Source of the DNA: an uncultured Clostridia bacterium
GTDB taxonomy: Bacteria > Bacillota > Clostridia > Lachnospirales > CAG-274
DNA length: 10,843 nucleotides
Assembly: GCA_947629215.1 (NCBI GenBank)
Contig: CANRCU010000055.1
Coordinates: 1-10,843, forward strand
Reading direction: 5' to 3'
Numbering within the stretch: the stretch's first letter is position 1; the number at the start of each line of letters is the position of its first letter. The position numbers and the translations under genes are program-made. Under the pieces are notes generated by a model. The model did no database searches. It was not told where the DNA came from and worked only from the letters and a program-made list of their open reading frames with translations. Positions 1 to 4,617 of the stretch are shown here, one piece after another.

Positions 1-174
1 GTCGGGGTGTTTTTCGATGCTAAGCACCTTGCCCGTGACAATGCCGCTTATCTCTTTGCCAAGCACGGTCAGGCTTTCGACCTTGCTGCCCGAAAGAGTT
101 ATCTTATCCATAAATTCCTGCGTTGTGCAGTCTATATCAACATATTCCTTTAACCAAGTCATAGGTAAATTCAT
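1..174 (-). CDS. pheT: Phenylalanine--tRNA ligase beta subunit, N-terminal 58 codons (partial)
   Basis: This is the beta subunit of the heterotetrameric phenylalanyl-tRNA synthetase, which with PheS charges tRNA-Phe in the cytoplasm. Reading the minus strand from 174 gives MNLPMTWLKEYVDI followed by a segment with the usual N-terminal PheT pattern (SGSKVES, then GIVTGKVLSIEKHPD), the beginning of the EMAP/OB-type tRNA-binding region. A GGGAGG ribosome-binding site lies at 185-190, 10 nt before the ATG. The gene follows pheS with an 18-nt gap and no promoter, so the two are co-transcribed. The frame is open to base 1, so the gene continues out of the window and only about 7% of a normal PheT (about 800 residues) is present. 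Identity is secure from the sequence pattern and from its place after pheS. Confidence 0.95.
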   Translation of the reverse strand, partial: MNLPMTWLKEYVDIDCTTQEFMDKITLSGSKVESLTVLGKEISGIVTGKVLSIEKHPD

Positions 175-192
175 TATTCAGACACCTCCCAA

Positions 193-1218
193 TCAGAATT
201 GCTTCAAGAATTTCGTATCGTTTTCAAACAATAATCTCAAATCGGAAATGGCATATTTTTGCATCGCGACACGTTCAAGACCCATACCAAAGGCAAAGCC
301 CGAATAAATTTTACTGTCTATGCCGCACATTTCAAGCACCTTGGGGTGAACCATACCGCAGCCCAAAACTTCGATCCAGCCGCTGTCCTTGCAGACACGG
401 CAGCCCTTGCCGTGGCAGGCGAAGCAGGAGGCGTCCATCTCCGCGCTCGGCTCTGTGAACGGGAAATGATGGGGGCGGAAACGTACTTTTGTGTCCTCGC
501 CGAAAAGTTCTTTTGCAAAGACCGCAAGCGCGCCTTTTAAGTCGCCCATGGTTATTCCCTTGTCGATAACGAGCCCTTCAAGCTGATGGAACACGGGCGA
601 ATGCGTTGCGTCCACCTCGTCGGAGCGGTACACGCGTCCGGGCGCTATCATACGTATCGGCAGTTTTCCCGTTTCCATAACACGCACCTGCATGGGCGAG
701 GTCTGTGTGCGCAGCAGAAAATCGCCGCAGCCTTCGACATAAAAGGTGTCCTGCTCGTCCCTTGCGGGGTGGTCTTTGGGGATATTGAGCGCCTCAAAGT
801 TATAGTATGCGCGTTCGACCTCGGGACCCTCGGCTATCTCGTAACCCATACCTATGAAAATATTTTTGATATTGTCTATAACGGCTGTCATGGGGTGAAG
901 ATGACCCAATTCGGGCGCTTTGCCGGGCATTGTAACGTCTATCGTTTCTTTGGCAAGGCGTGCCGCTCTTTCCTTTGCCTTCAGTTCGGAAGCGGCTTTT
1001 TCAAACATATCCTCTATTTCGGAACGCACCTTGTTGACAAGCTGACCGACAACGGGGCGTTCTTCGGGGCTTAAACTGCCCATGCCGCGCGAAATGCGTG
1101 TAAGCTCGCTTTTTTTGCTGAGTATCTCGACCCTTACGGCGTCAAGCGCTTTCAGGTCAAGCGCCTGCGATATGCGCGCAGCGGCGGTTTCCTTGATTTC
1201 GTTAAGTTTTTCTTTCAT
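193..1218 (-). CDS. pheS: Phenylalanine--tRNA ligase alpha subunit
   Basis: This 341-residue protein is the catalytic alpha subunit of class II phenylalanyl-tRNA synthetase; it activates phenylalanine with ATP and charges tRNA-Phe. Residues 1-90 form the charged N-terminal coiled-coil that contacts tRNA. The catalytic core shows LRTQTSP (169-175), motif 2 PGRVYR (193-198) continuing to THSPVFHQ (205-212), HHFPFTEPS (250-258) and motif 3 GMGLERVAM (311-319), ending with the conserved DLRLLFENDTKFLKQF. Cysteines 265, 268, 273 and 276 form the CxxC...CxxC pair found in many bacterial PheS proteins, possibly a zinc site. Length and motifs are normal and intact. The start is set by an AGGAGG site at 1226-1231, 7 nt upstream. 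Expression is controlled by the T-box leader just upstream, and pheT follows 18 nt downstream. Confidence 0.98.
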   Translation of the reverse strand: MKEKLNEIKETAAARISQALDLKALDAVRVEILSKKSELTRISRGMGSLSPEERPVVGQLVNKVRSEIEDMFEKAASELKAKERAARLAKETIDVTMPGKAPELGHLHPMTAVIDNIKNIFIGMGYEIAEGPEVERAYYNFEALNIPKDHPARDEQDTFYVEGCGDFLLRTQTSPMQVRVMETGKLPIRMIAPGRVYRSDEVDATHSPVFHQLEGLVIDKGITMGDLKGALAVFAKELFGEDTKVRFRPHHFPFTEPSAEMDASCFACHGKGCRVCKDSGWIEVLGCGMVHPKVLEMCGIDSKIYSGFAFGMGLERVAMQKYAISDLRLLFENDTKFLKQF

Positions 1219-1245
1219 TTATTGTCCTCCTCTCAGAAGTTGATG

Positions 1246-1282
1246 CGGAAAAATAAAAAGCCCTTTATCTCACGACAAAGGG
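1246..1282 (-). terminator. T-box attenuator terminator before pheS
   Basis: On the minus strand, CCCTTT (1282-1277) pairs with AAAGGG (1266-1261) and is followed by CTTTTTATTTTT (1260-1249). It lies between the T-box core and the pheS ribosome-binding site, where the alternative terminator of a T-box leader is expected. The stem competes with the antiterminator that is stabilised by uncharged tRNA. Confidence 0.9.
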
Positions 1283-1500
1283 ACGAAAATATCCGCGGTA
1301 CCACCCAATTTTCCGTCAAAACGGACTCTTTAAGGGATATAACGGTCCCCTGCCGCGACCCCCTAATGTTGTTTCAGAGGTCGGACTCCAACGTGAAATT
1401 TCGGTAAAACGCTTAAACAACGGTGCTTTCAGCCGACGACACCGTTTCTCTGAGAGTGGCGGGATACCTACTTTGCGTTTTCAAAGTCTTTCAAAAATCA
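1246..1500 (-). promoter_or_regulatory. Phe-specific T-box riboswitch leader of pheS-pheT
   Basis: This minus-strand leader senses uncharged tRNA-Phe and lets transcription continue into pheST when the tRNA is uncharged. The 15-nt T-box core UGGGUGGUACCGCGG is at 1307-1293 and would pair with the tRNA acceptor end. Stem I can be folded with a base helix AACG/CGTT and a helix GGTA (1468-1465)/TACC (1406-1403) enclosing a specifier loop. That loop has the conserved AGTA (1472-1469) on one side and GAAATTTCA on the other. The triplet UUC at 1397-1395, followed by the conserved A, is the specifier and matches the tRNA-Phe anticodon GAA. The leader ends in the terminator at 1282-1246. Family identity is certain; the exact specifier pairing is a hand fold. 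Confidence 0.95.
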
Positions 1501-1508
1501 ATGATTAT

Positions 1509-1537
1509 AGTATACCAATTAAGTTAAATTTTGTCAA
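1509..1537 (-). promoter_or_regulatory. Sigma-A type promoter of the pheS T-box transcript
   Basis: On the minus strand a perfect TTGACA -35 (1537-1532) and TATACT -10 (1514-1509) are separated by 17 nt. Transcription should begin near 1500-1503, directly before the T-box stem I. The overlapping ATTATA-complement further downstream would give a 22-nt spacer and is less likely to be the -10. Confidence 0.85.
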
Positions 1538-1567
1538 GCAATTTTCAAAAAAATACTCACACAGAGC

Positions 1568-1596
1568 TTGACAGAACAATATTTATATAATATAAT
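1568..1596 (+). promoter_or_regulatory. Consensus promoter of the NiCo riboswitch / metal exporter unit
   Basis: TTGACA (1568-1573) and TATAAT (1591-1596) are both perfect and separated by exactly 17 nt. A start near 1603 gives a leader of about 180 nt before the exporter start codon. Such a strong promoter fits a gene whose real control is at the riboswitch. It is divergent from the pheS promoter, with 30 nt between the two -35 boxes. Confidence 0.9.
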
Positions 1597-1636
1597 ATAG
1601 CAAAATCAACTCTTTGCGCCGCATATGACGGCGGAG

Positions 1637-1742
1637 CAAACCGAACAGGCCGGAGCCTATGGCTCGGAGCCGGGTCACGAAAGTGACAGTGGTATACCCG
1701 CGGGACGGTAGTTGAAATTACCGGTCTTGTGGGCTTTTTTTT
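1637..1742 (+). promoter_or_regulatory. NiCo (czcD-type) riboswitch with intrinsic terminator
   Basis: The aptamer (about 1637-1714) has the layout of the NiCo riboswitch, a cooperative Co(II)/Ni(II) sensor that turns on metal export genes. A first strand CAA-ACCG is followed by AACAGGC, a hairpin, AGCCGGG, a hairpin with a GAAA loop (TCACGAAAGTGA), a third hairpin ending in CCCGCGGGAC, and the closing strand CGGT-AG-TTG. The two conserved modules, CAGGC and GCCGGG, and the final GGGAC agree with the family as I remember it from the solved Erysipelotrichaceae aptamer. An alternative stem of about 14 pairs joins 1697-1710 with 1719-1733 and is followed by eight T (1735-1742). This terminator uses the last aptamer strands, so metal binding should prevent it and switch the gene on. 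It lies directly upstream of a CDF exporter, which supports the call. Confidence 0.88.
1697..1742 (+). terminator. Expression-platform terminator of the NiCo riboswitch
   Basis: The 5' arm 1697-1710 (CCCGCGGGACGGTA) pairs with 1719-1733 with one bulged G and some G-T pairs, and a T8 run follows at 1735-1742. The 5' arm is shared with the last aptamer hairpin and the P1 closing strand, so aptamer and terminator are mutually exclusive. Confidence 0.85.
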
Positions 1743-1784
1743 GTCCAAATAGGGGTTTTGCGGATAATTTGGAGGTATTTTTTT

Positions 1785-2684
1785 ATGGATAACGAAAACA
1801 AGAACGCCCTGCGCGAAAATTTTGAAAAAACGGCAACAAGGGTGTCGGCGGTCAGCATAGCGGGCAACACCGTGTTGTCGCTTTTGAAGCTGTTTGCGGG
1901 CGTTATTGCGCATTCGGGGGCTATGATAAGCGATGCCGTACACTCGGCGTCGGATGTATTCAGCAGCATTATTGTAATAGTCGGGGTGAAAATATCCGCA
2001 AAGGTCTCGGACAGACACCACCCCTACGGTCACGAACGTTTTGAATGTGTGGCGGCGATAGTCCTGTCCGTGGTGCTGCTGATAAGCGGCTTATTCATAG
2101 GGCATGAGGCAATAGACCGTATAAGAGAGGGCAATTTTGAGGACATGGCGGTACCGGGCGTCTTGGCTTTGGCGGCTGCCGTTATATCGATAATATCCAA
2201 AGAGGCGATGTATCACTACACAAGATATTATGCCAAAAGGCTGGATTCGGGCGCGCTTATGGCGGACGCCTGGCACCACCGCAGCGACGCGCTGTCATCG
2301 GTGGGCGCGCTCATAGGCATTGCGGGCGCAAGAATGGGCTACCCGATAATGGACACCGTGGCAAGCCTTGTTATCTGCGTTTTTATAATAAAGGCTGCTT
2401 ACGATATTTTCATGGACGCCGTTGAAAAAATGGTCGACCGCTCGTGCAGCGAAGAAACCGAGCGTGAAATGATAAAATGCATATCGGAGCAAGAGGGCGT
2501 GCGCGGGGTCGACCTTATACAGACGCGAATTTTCGGCAACAGAATTTATGTCGATTTGGAAATAAGAGCCGACGGGAATATCACTCTTACAGAAAGTCAC
2601 GAAATAGCGCACAGAGTACACAATATTATAGAAGAAAAATTTACGCAGGTGAAACATATAATGGTGCATGTCAACCCTGATTAA
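1785..2684 (+). CDS. Cation diffusion facilitator (CDF) metal exporter, probably Co/Ni
   Basis: This 299-residue inner-membrane protein belongs to the cation efflux family, dimeric proton/metal antiporters that remove divalent metals from the cytoplasm. The family metal site is visible: H53-xxx-D57 in TM2 (within SDAVHSASD) and H164-xxx-D168 in TM5 (within DAWHHRSD). The HHPYGHER motif after TM2 is at residues 78-85. About six hydrophobic segments lie between residues 20 and 215, and the cytoplasmic ferredoxin-like domain (about 220-299) ends in VKHIMVHVNPD. The ATG at 1785 is chosen because GGAGG (1771-1775) sits 9 nt upstream; an in-frame ATG at 1758 lies before that site. CDF sequence alone does not define the metal, and the family includes Zn, Mn and Fe exporters. 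The NiCo riboswitch upstream is the evidence for cobalt and nickel. Confidence 0.95.
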   Translation: MDNENKNALRENFEKTATRVSAVSIAGNTVLSLLKLFAGVIAHSGAMISDAVHSASDVFSSIIVIVGVKISAKVSDRHHPYGHERFECVAAIVLSVVLLISGLFIGHEAIDRIREGNFEDMAVPGVLALAAAVISIISKEAMYHYTRYYAKRLDSGALMADAWHHRSDALSSVGALIGIAGARMGYPIMDTVASLVICVFIIKAAYDIFMDAVEKMVDRSCSEETEREMIKCISEQEGVRGVDLIQTRIFGNRIYVDLEIRADGNITLTESHEIAHRVHNIIEEKFTQVKHIMVHVNPD

Positions 2685-2686
2685 AG

Positions 2687-2714
2687 GGGAAATTCGCATA
2701 TTTGCCGTTTTTTT
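2687..2714 (+). terminator. Weak possible terminator after the metal exporter
   Basis: GGGAAAT (2687-2693) can pair with ATTTGCC (2700-2706) with one G-G mismatch around a short loop, followed by a T7 run (2708-2714). It sits just after the exporter stop codon and before the next promoter, a sensible place to end transcription, but the stem is short. Confidence 0.4.
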
Positions 2715-2728
2715 GAAGTATTTACGTG

Positions 2729-2757
2729 TTGAAATAAGTTAAATTGTATGGTATCAT
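2729..2757 (+). promoter_or_regulatory. Promoter of the secreted CuAO-N-like protein gene
   Basis: TTGAAA (2729-2734) and TATCAT (2752-2757) are separated by 17 nt and lie 34 nt before the start codon. This supports separate transcription from the metal exporter. No further leader structure is seen. Confidence 0.65.
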
Positions 2758-2790
2758 ATTATCAGATACATCAAGAGGAGGAATTTTAAT

Positions 2791-3591
2791 ATGAAGAGAT
2801 TTATTTCAATTTTATTAAGTCTGACCGTTATAGGCGCATCAACGGTTTTTGCCGCAGAAAACACCATCAGCGTTGACGGCGAAGTCTTTGACGCAGTCGA
2901 CATAGACGGCAAAATGATGTTCCCCGTAAGGACGGTTTCGGAAAAACTCGGTTATACCGTCGAGTGGCAGGCGGAAACAAAGACCGTTGTTCTCAGCAAG
3001 GGCGCGCAGTATATAACTTTTACCGTGGGTGTTGACGGCTATACCTTCGCAAAAACAGCGCCACAGCCTTTGGGAACGGCGCCCGTCATATCGGAGGGCG
3101 CGACTTATGTGCCGTTTGAGCTGTTTACCGAAATTATGCAGCTTGACGGTGAATACGGCGAAAACGGTTTTGAGGTAAAGTCGCAGATAATGGTCGACGA
3201 AAGTCTTTTCCCGAATATAGGGGTGGAGAGTGATGAAACGCCCGTTGAAACGCCTGTTGAGAGCGTTGAAACACCGGAAGAAAACAAGCAGACGGAAATA
3301 CCCGTTATTGTTATGCCCGATAACACGCCCGATGAGGATATACCCCAAATAGAGGGCGCAACAGGTATCGTGACCGATATTGAGGGCAATACGGTCACGG
3401 TCAACGACTATGTTAAGGGCGAAGTTATACTTAATATAGGCGAGGACTGCAAGATAACGGATATTGACGGAAAGGAACTGGCAGTCGAGGATATAGCGGT
3501 GGACAGTCCGCTGGAGATAGAGTACGGCAATGCTATGACAATGAGCATACCGCCGCAGAATAACCCTATTTCTATAGTGGTTATTGGATGA
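2791..3591 (+). CDS. Secreted protein: copper-amine-oxidase-N-like domain plus C-terminal beta domain
   Basis: This 266-residue exported protein starts with a clear signal peptide (MKRFISILLS, hydrophobic to residue 20, likely cleaved after VFA-A). Residues 25-135 match the copper amine oxidase N-terminal-like domain common in clostridial secreted proteins: VDGEVFDAVDIDGKMMFPVR, then SEKLGYTVEW, then TKTVVLSKG and a second GATYVPFELF unit. In these proteins the domain is thought to be a wall- or polymer-binding module; the name does not imply copper or oxidase activity, and no oxidase domain is present. Residues 148-164 are a short Pro-Glu-Thr-Val repeat acting as a linker. Residues 188-266 form a small beta domain (GIVTDIEGNTVTVND ... 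MSIPPQ) resembling the DUF3221/YobA-like OB-type modules. AGGAGG at 2776-2781, 9 nt upstream, fixes the start. The stop codon lies inside the palindrome of a downstream repeat. The biological role is unknown. Confidence 0.85.
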   Translation: MKRFISILLSLTVIGASTVFAAENTISVDGEVFDAVDIDGKMMFPVRTVSEKLGYTVEWQAETKTVVLSKGAQYITFTVGVDGYTFAKTAPQPLGTAPVISEGATYVPFELFTEIMQLDGEYGENGFEVKSQIMVDESLFPNIGVESDETPVETPVESVETPEENKQTEIPVIVMPDNTPDEDIPQIEGATGIVTDIEGNTVTVNDYVKGEVILNIGEDCKITDIDGKELAVEDIAVDSPLEIEYGNAMTMSIPPQNNPISIVVIG

Positions 3592-3726
3592 AATGCTTGC
3601 ATTTCATCCAGCTTTTTCACAATGTATAAAGAGCATCGTGCCGACCGTTGGTCGGCGACTCGCTCTTTTCCTCGGCGAAATTCGATTCCGCCTGCGGCTC
3701 TTAGTCTGCGACGCCAAAGTTACTTG
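3586..3726 (+). repeat. Dispersed hairpin-rich intergenic repeat, short copy (141 nt)
   Basis: The copy opens with an 11-bp palindrome, GGATGAAATGC (3586-3596) and GCATTTCATCC (3599-3609), followed by a T run. It continues through a nested hairpin: outer arms AAAGAGC (3628-3634) and GCTCTTT (3662-3668), inner arms GCCGACC (3640-3646) and GGTCGGC (3650-3656). The rest runs to 3726. It aligns without internal gaps to the longer copy at 3984-4231 in three blocks of 72, 18 and 51 nt. The first block overlaps the stop codon of the preceding gene. There is no coding potential that I would defend. Confidence 0.85.
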
Positions 3727-3729
3727 AAA

Positions 3730-3748
3730 AAAATGCAAGCAGCATTTT
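3730..3748 (+). repeat. Small ATGCAAGCA-type hairpin after the short repeat copy
   Basis: AAAATGC (3730-3736) pairs with GCATTTT (3742-3748). The core AAATGCAAGCA is the same as in the opening palindrome of the long copy (3984-4007) and in the fragment at 4304-4322, so it may mark the outer end of the short repeat copy. That role is an inference. Confidence 0.5.
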
Positions 3749-3762
3749 AAAATTTACTTTTG

Positions 3763-3790
3763 GGGCAAAAGTGATTTTGCCCTATTTTTT
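3763..3790 (+). terminator. Intrinsic terminator downstream of the CuAO-N-like gene
   Basis: GGGCAAAA (3763-3770) pairs perfectly with TTTTGCCC (3775-3782) around a GTGA loop and is followed by TATTTTTTT. It is the strongest terminator between the secreted-protein gene and the tRNA promoter. Confidence 0.85.
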
Positions 3791-3802
3791 TGAATTTAGG
3801 TA

Positions 3803-3831
3803 TTGACAAACGGCTGTGTTAGGTGTATTAT
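3803..3831 (+). promoter_or_regulatory. Promoter of the tRNA-Arg gene
   Basis: TTGACA (3803-3808) and TATTAT (3826-3831) are spaced by 17 nt and lie 22 nt upstream of the mature tRNA 5' end, so the primary transcript would carry a short 5' leader removed by RNase P. Confidence 0.85.
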
Positions 3832-3853
3832 ATTTATGTTGACTATAAAGTAT

Positions 3854-3927
3854 GTATGCGTAGCTCAGTTGGATAGAGCGTCTGGCTACGGACCAGAAGG
3901 TCGTGGGTTCAAATCCTGTCGCATACA
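3854..3927 (+). tRNA. tRNA-Arg (anticodon ACG)
   Basis: The 74-nt cloverleaf has a perfect 7-bp acceptor stem (GTATGCG with CGCATAC) and a D arm GCTC/GAGC with AGTTGGATA in the loop. The anticodon arm is TCTGG/CCAGA with loop CTACGGA, giving anticodon ACG for CGN arginine codons, and a TTCAAAT T-loop follows. The wobble A is expected to be deaminated to inosine by TadA. The T stem GTGGG/CCTGT is weak, with three G-T type pairs. The 3' CCA is not encoded and must be added by tRNA nucleotidyltransferase. The gene stands alone with its own promoter and terminator. Confidence 0.97.
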
Positions 3928-3931
3928 TTTG

Positions 3932-3957
3932 GGACTGTCTTTGGCAGTCCTTTTTTT
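3932..3957 (+). terminator. Terminator of the tRNA-Arg transcript
   Basis: GGACTG (3932-3937) pairs with CAGTCC (3945-3950) and is followed by seven T (3951-3957). It lies 4 nt after the tRNA and is a typical strong intrinsic terminator. Confidence 0.92.
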
Positions 3958-3959
3958 AC

Positions 3960-3983
3960 GGGTGTCGCTTTGCGACACCCTTT
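3960..3983 (+). repeat. Second perfect hairpin after tRNA-Arg
   Basis: GGGTGTCGC (3960-3968) and GCGACACCC (3972-3980) form a perfect 9-bp stem around TTT, followed by only three T. It lies between the tRNA terminator and the palindrome that opens the long repeat copy. It may be a backup terminator or a part of the repeat zone; the short T run makes termination uncertain. Confidence 0.7.
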
Positions 3984-4231
3984 GAATGAAATGCAAGCAT
4001 TTCATTCGGTTTTTTTACAATGTATAAAAAGGCTCGTGCCGACCGTTGGTCGGCGCATAAAGCATCGCTAATTTCCTGCGGAAATAACGCCGGACTCGCT
4101 CTTTTCCTCGGACGAAAAGCACTTTTGGCTGCGCCAAAAGCCGCACTTCGTGCGTCCGCATTGCTTTTTTGCGGTACACAGAAATTCGATTACGCCTGCG
4201 GATATTAGTCTGCGACGCTTTAAGTTAGTTG
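3984..4231 (+). repeat. Dispersed hairpin-rich intergenic repeat, long copy (248 nt) with two internal insertions
   Basis: This copy shares three colinear blocks with the one at 3586-3726: 3984-4055, 4094-4111 and 4181-4231. Between them are a 38-nt segment (4056-4093) and a 69-nt segment (4112-4180) that the short copy lacks. Both extra segments are mostly hairpins: ATTTCC/GGAAAT in the first; CTTTTGGC/GCCAAAAG, GCAC/GTGC and CCGCA/TGCGG in the second. It opens with the 11-bp palindrome GAATGAAATGC (3984-3994)/GCATTTCATTC (3997-4007) followed by GG and T7, which can itself act as a terminator. Short open frames inside it are side effects of the repeat and are not reported as genes. Confidence 0.85.
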
Positions 4232-4254
4232 TAAAAATAAAGTTTTTTGGCGGG

Positions 4255-4280
4255 CTGCCCTTTCTTGGGGCAGTTTTTTT
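4255..4280 (+). terminator. Intrinsic terminator downstream of the long repeat copy
   Basis: CTGCCC (4255-4260) pairs with GGGCAG (4268-4273) and a T7 run follows (4274-4280). It stands where the short repeat copy also has a terminator (3763-3790), so each copy is followed by a terminator although their sequences differ. Confidence 0.85.
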
Positions 4281-4303
4281 GTGGGTTTTGCAAAGCAATA
4301 CTC

Positions 4304-4322
4304 TTGAATGAAATGCAAGCAT
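4304..4322 (+). repeat. Fragment of the repeat: 19-nt direct copy of its left end
   Basis: TTGAATGAAATGCAAGCAT is identical to 3982-4000, the left arm of the palindrome opening the long copy. Similarity stops abruptly after it, so the right arm is lost. It is either a truncated third copy or the right boundary of the long copy. Confidence 0.75.
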
Positions 4323-4326
4323 ATAA

Positions 4327-4357
4327 TTTTGCTTTTTTATGCAGCAAAAATTTTTTT
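4327..4357 (+). terminator. Possible weak A+T-rich terminator
   Basis: TTTTGC (4327-4332) can pair with GCAAAA (4344-4349) and is followed by T7 (4351-4357). The stem is short and the region is A+T-rich, so chance is possible. Confidence 0.35.
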
Positions 4358-4480
4358 ATTTTCGGAAAATTGGTCAAAAAATTTTTTATTTTAAAGAAAT
4401 CAAAACAAAATTTGTTTAAATTATGCTTATCTTGGGTGTTTTTTTGGTGATTTATATACAAACAAACGGCAACAAATCAG
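4358..4480. other. A+T-rich intergenic stretch with no gene
   Basis: This stretch consists largely of A and T runs between the repeat zone and the adhesin promoter. Open frames on both strands here are short, lack ribosome-binding sites and show no recognisable protein. It could act as an UP-element-like region for the promoter at 4481, but nothing specific is seen. Confidence 0.6.
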
Positions 4481-4509
4481 TTGACAAAAAAATATATGAA
4501 GAGTATAAT
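4481..4509 (+). promoter_or_regulatory. Consensus promoter of the giant adhesin gene
   Basis: TTGACA (4481-4486) and TATAAT (4504-4509) are both perfect and separated by 17 nt, with an A-rich spacer. A start near 4516 leaves a leader of about 138 nt before the ATG. Confidence 0.9.
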
Positions 4510-4525
4510 ATTATATAGATAATTG

Positions 4526-4617
4526 GCTTTACTATGCCCATGGGGTTTATGTCACGTTTATTTTTGCATAGTTAAGCACGTATAAAACACTTATTTTGTT
4601 TTTAAACAAATTTTTTT
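4526..4617 (+). promoter_or_regulatory. Structured untranslated leader of the adhesin gene, class unknown
   Basis: Bases 4526-4537 (GCTTTACTATGC) pair with 4566-4577 (GCATAGTTAAGC) with a single T-T mismatch, closing a 28-nt loop that contains CCATGGGG. Downstream, TTTGTTT (4595-4601) and AAACAAA (4604-4610) form a hairpin followed directly by T7 (4611-4617), which looks like an A+T-rich terminator inside the leader. Together these suggest attenuation or ligand control. I compared it from memory with c-di-GMP-I, preQ1, SAM and fluoride riboswitches and found no match. Confidence 0.5.

Noticed and set aside
586..1074. A 162-codon open frame on the plus strand opposite pheS
   Set aside because: It is antisense to the fully supported pheS gene, has no ribosome-binding site, and encodes no recognisable protein.
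1600..1742. yybP-ykoY (manganese) riboswitch as the identity of the exporter leader
   Set aside because: The order CAGGC, hairpin, GCCGGG, GAAA-loop hairpin, GGGAC fits the NiCo aptamer, and the yybP-ykoY signature loops are not seen.
1557..2033. A 158-codon minus-strand frame across the exporter leader and gene start
   Set aside because: It overlaps both promoters, the riboswitch and the exporter coding region and has no family features; the plus-strand annotation explains the DNA.
2791..3200. Copper handling or amine oxidase activity, and a metal operon with the upstream exporter
   Set aside because: The CuAO-N-like module is only a structural binding domain here, there is no oxidase domain, and the gene has its own promoter.
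3854..3983. tRNA-Arg 3' end as the attachment site of an integrated island containing the adhesin
   Set aside because: No second copy of the tRNA 3' end and no integrase gene are visible in the window; the compositional change begins inside the adhesin gene and not at the tRNA.
3586..4322. A CRISPR array
   Set aside because: Repeats are only two or three, of unequal length, self-complementary and without regular spacers.
4020..4461. Several 60-85 codon open frames on both strands
   Set aside because: They run through the repeat hairpins and A+T-rich DNA, lack ribosome-binding sites and overlap each other; they look like chance frames.
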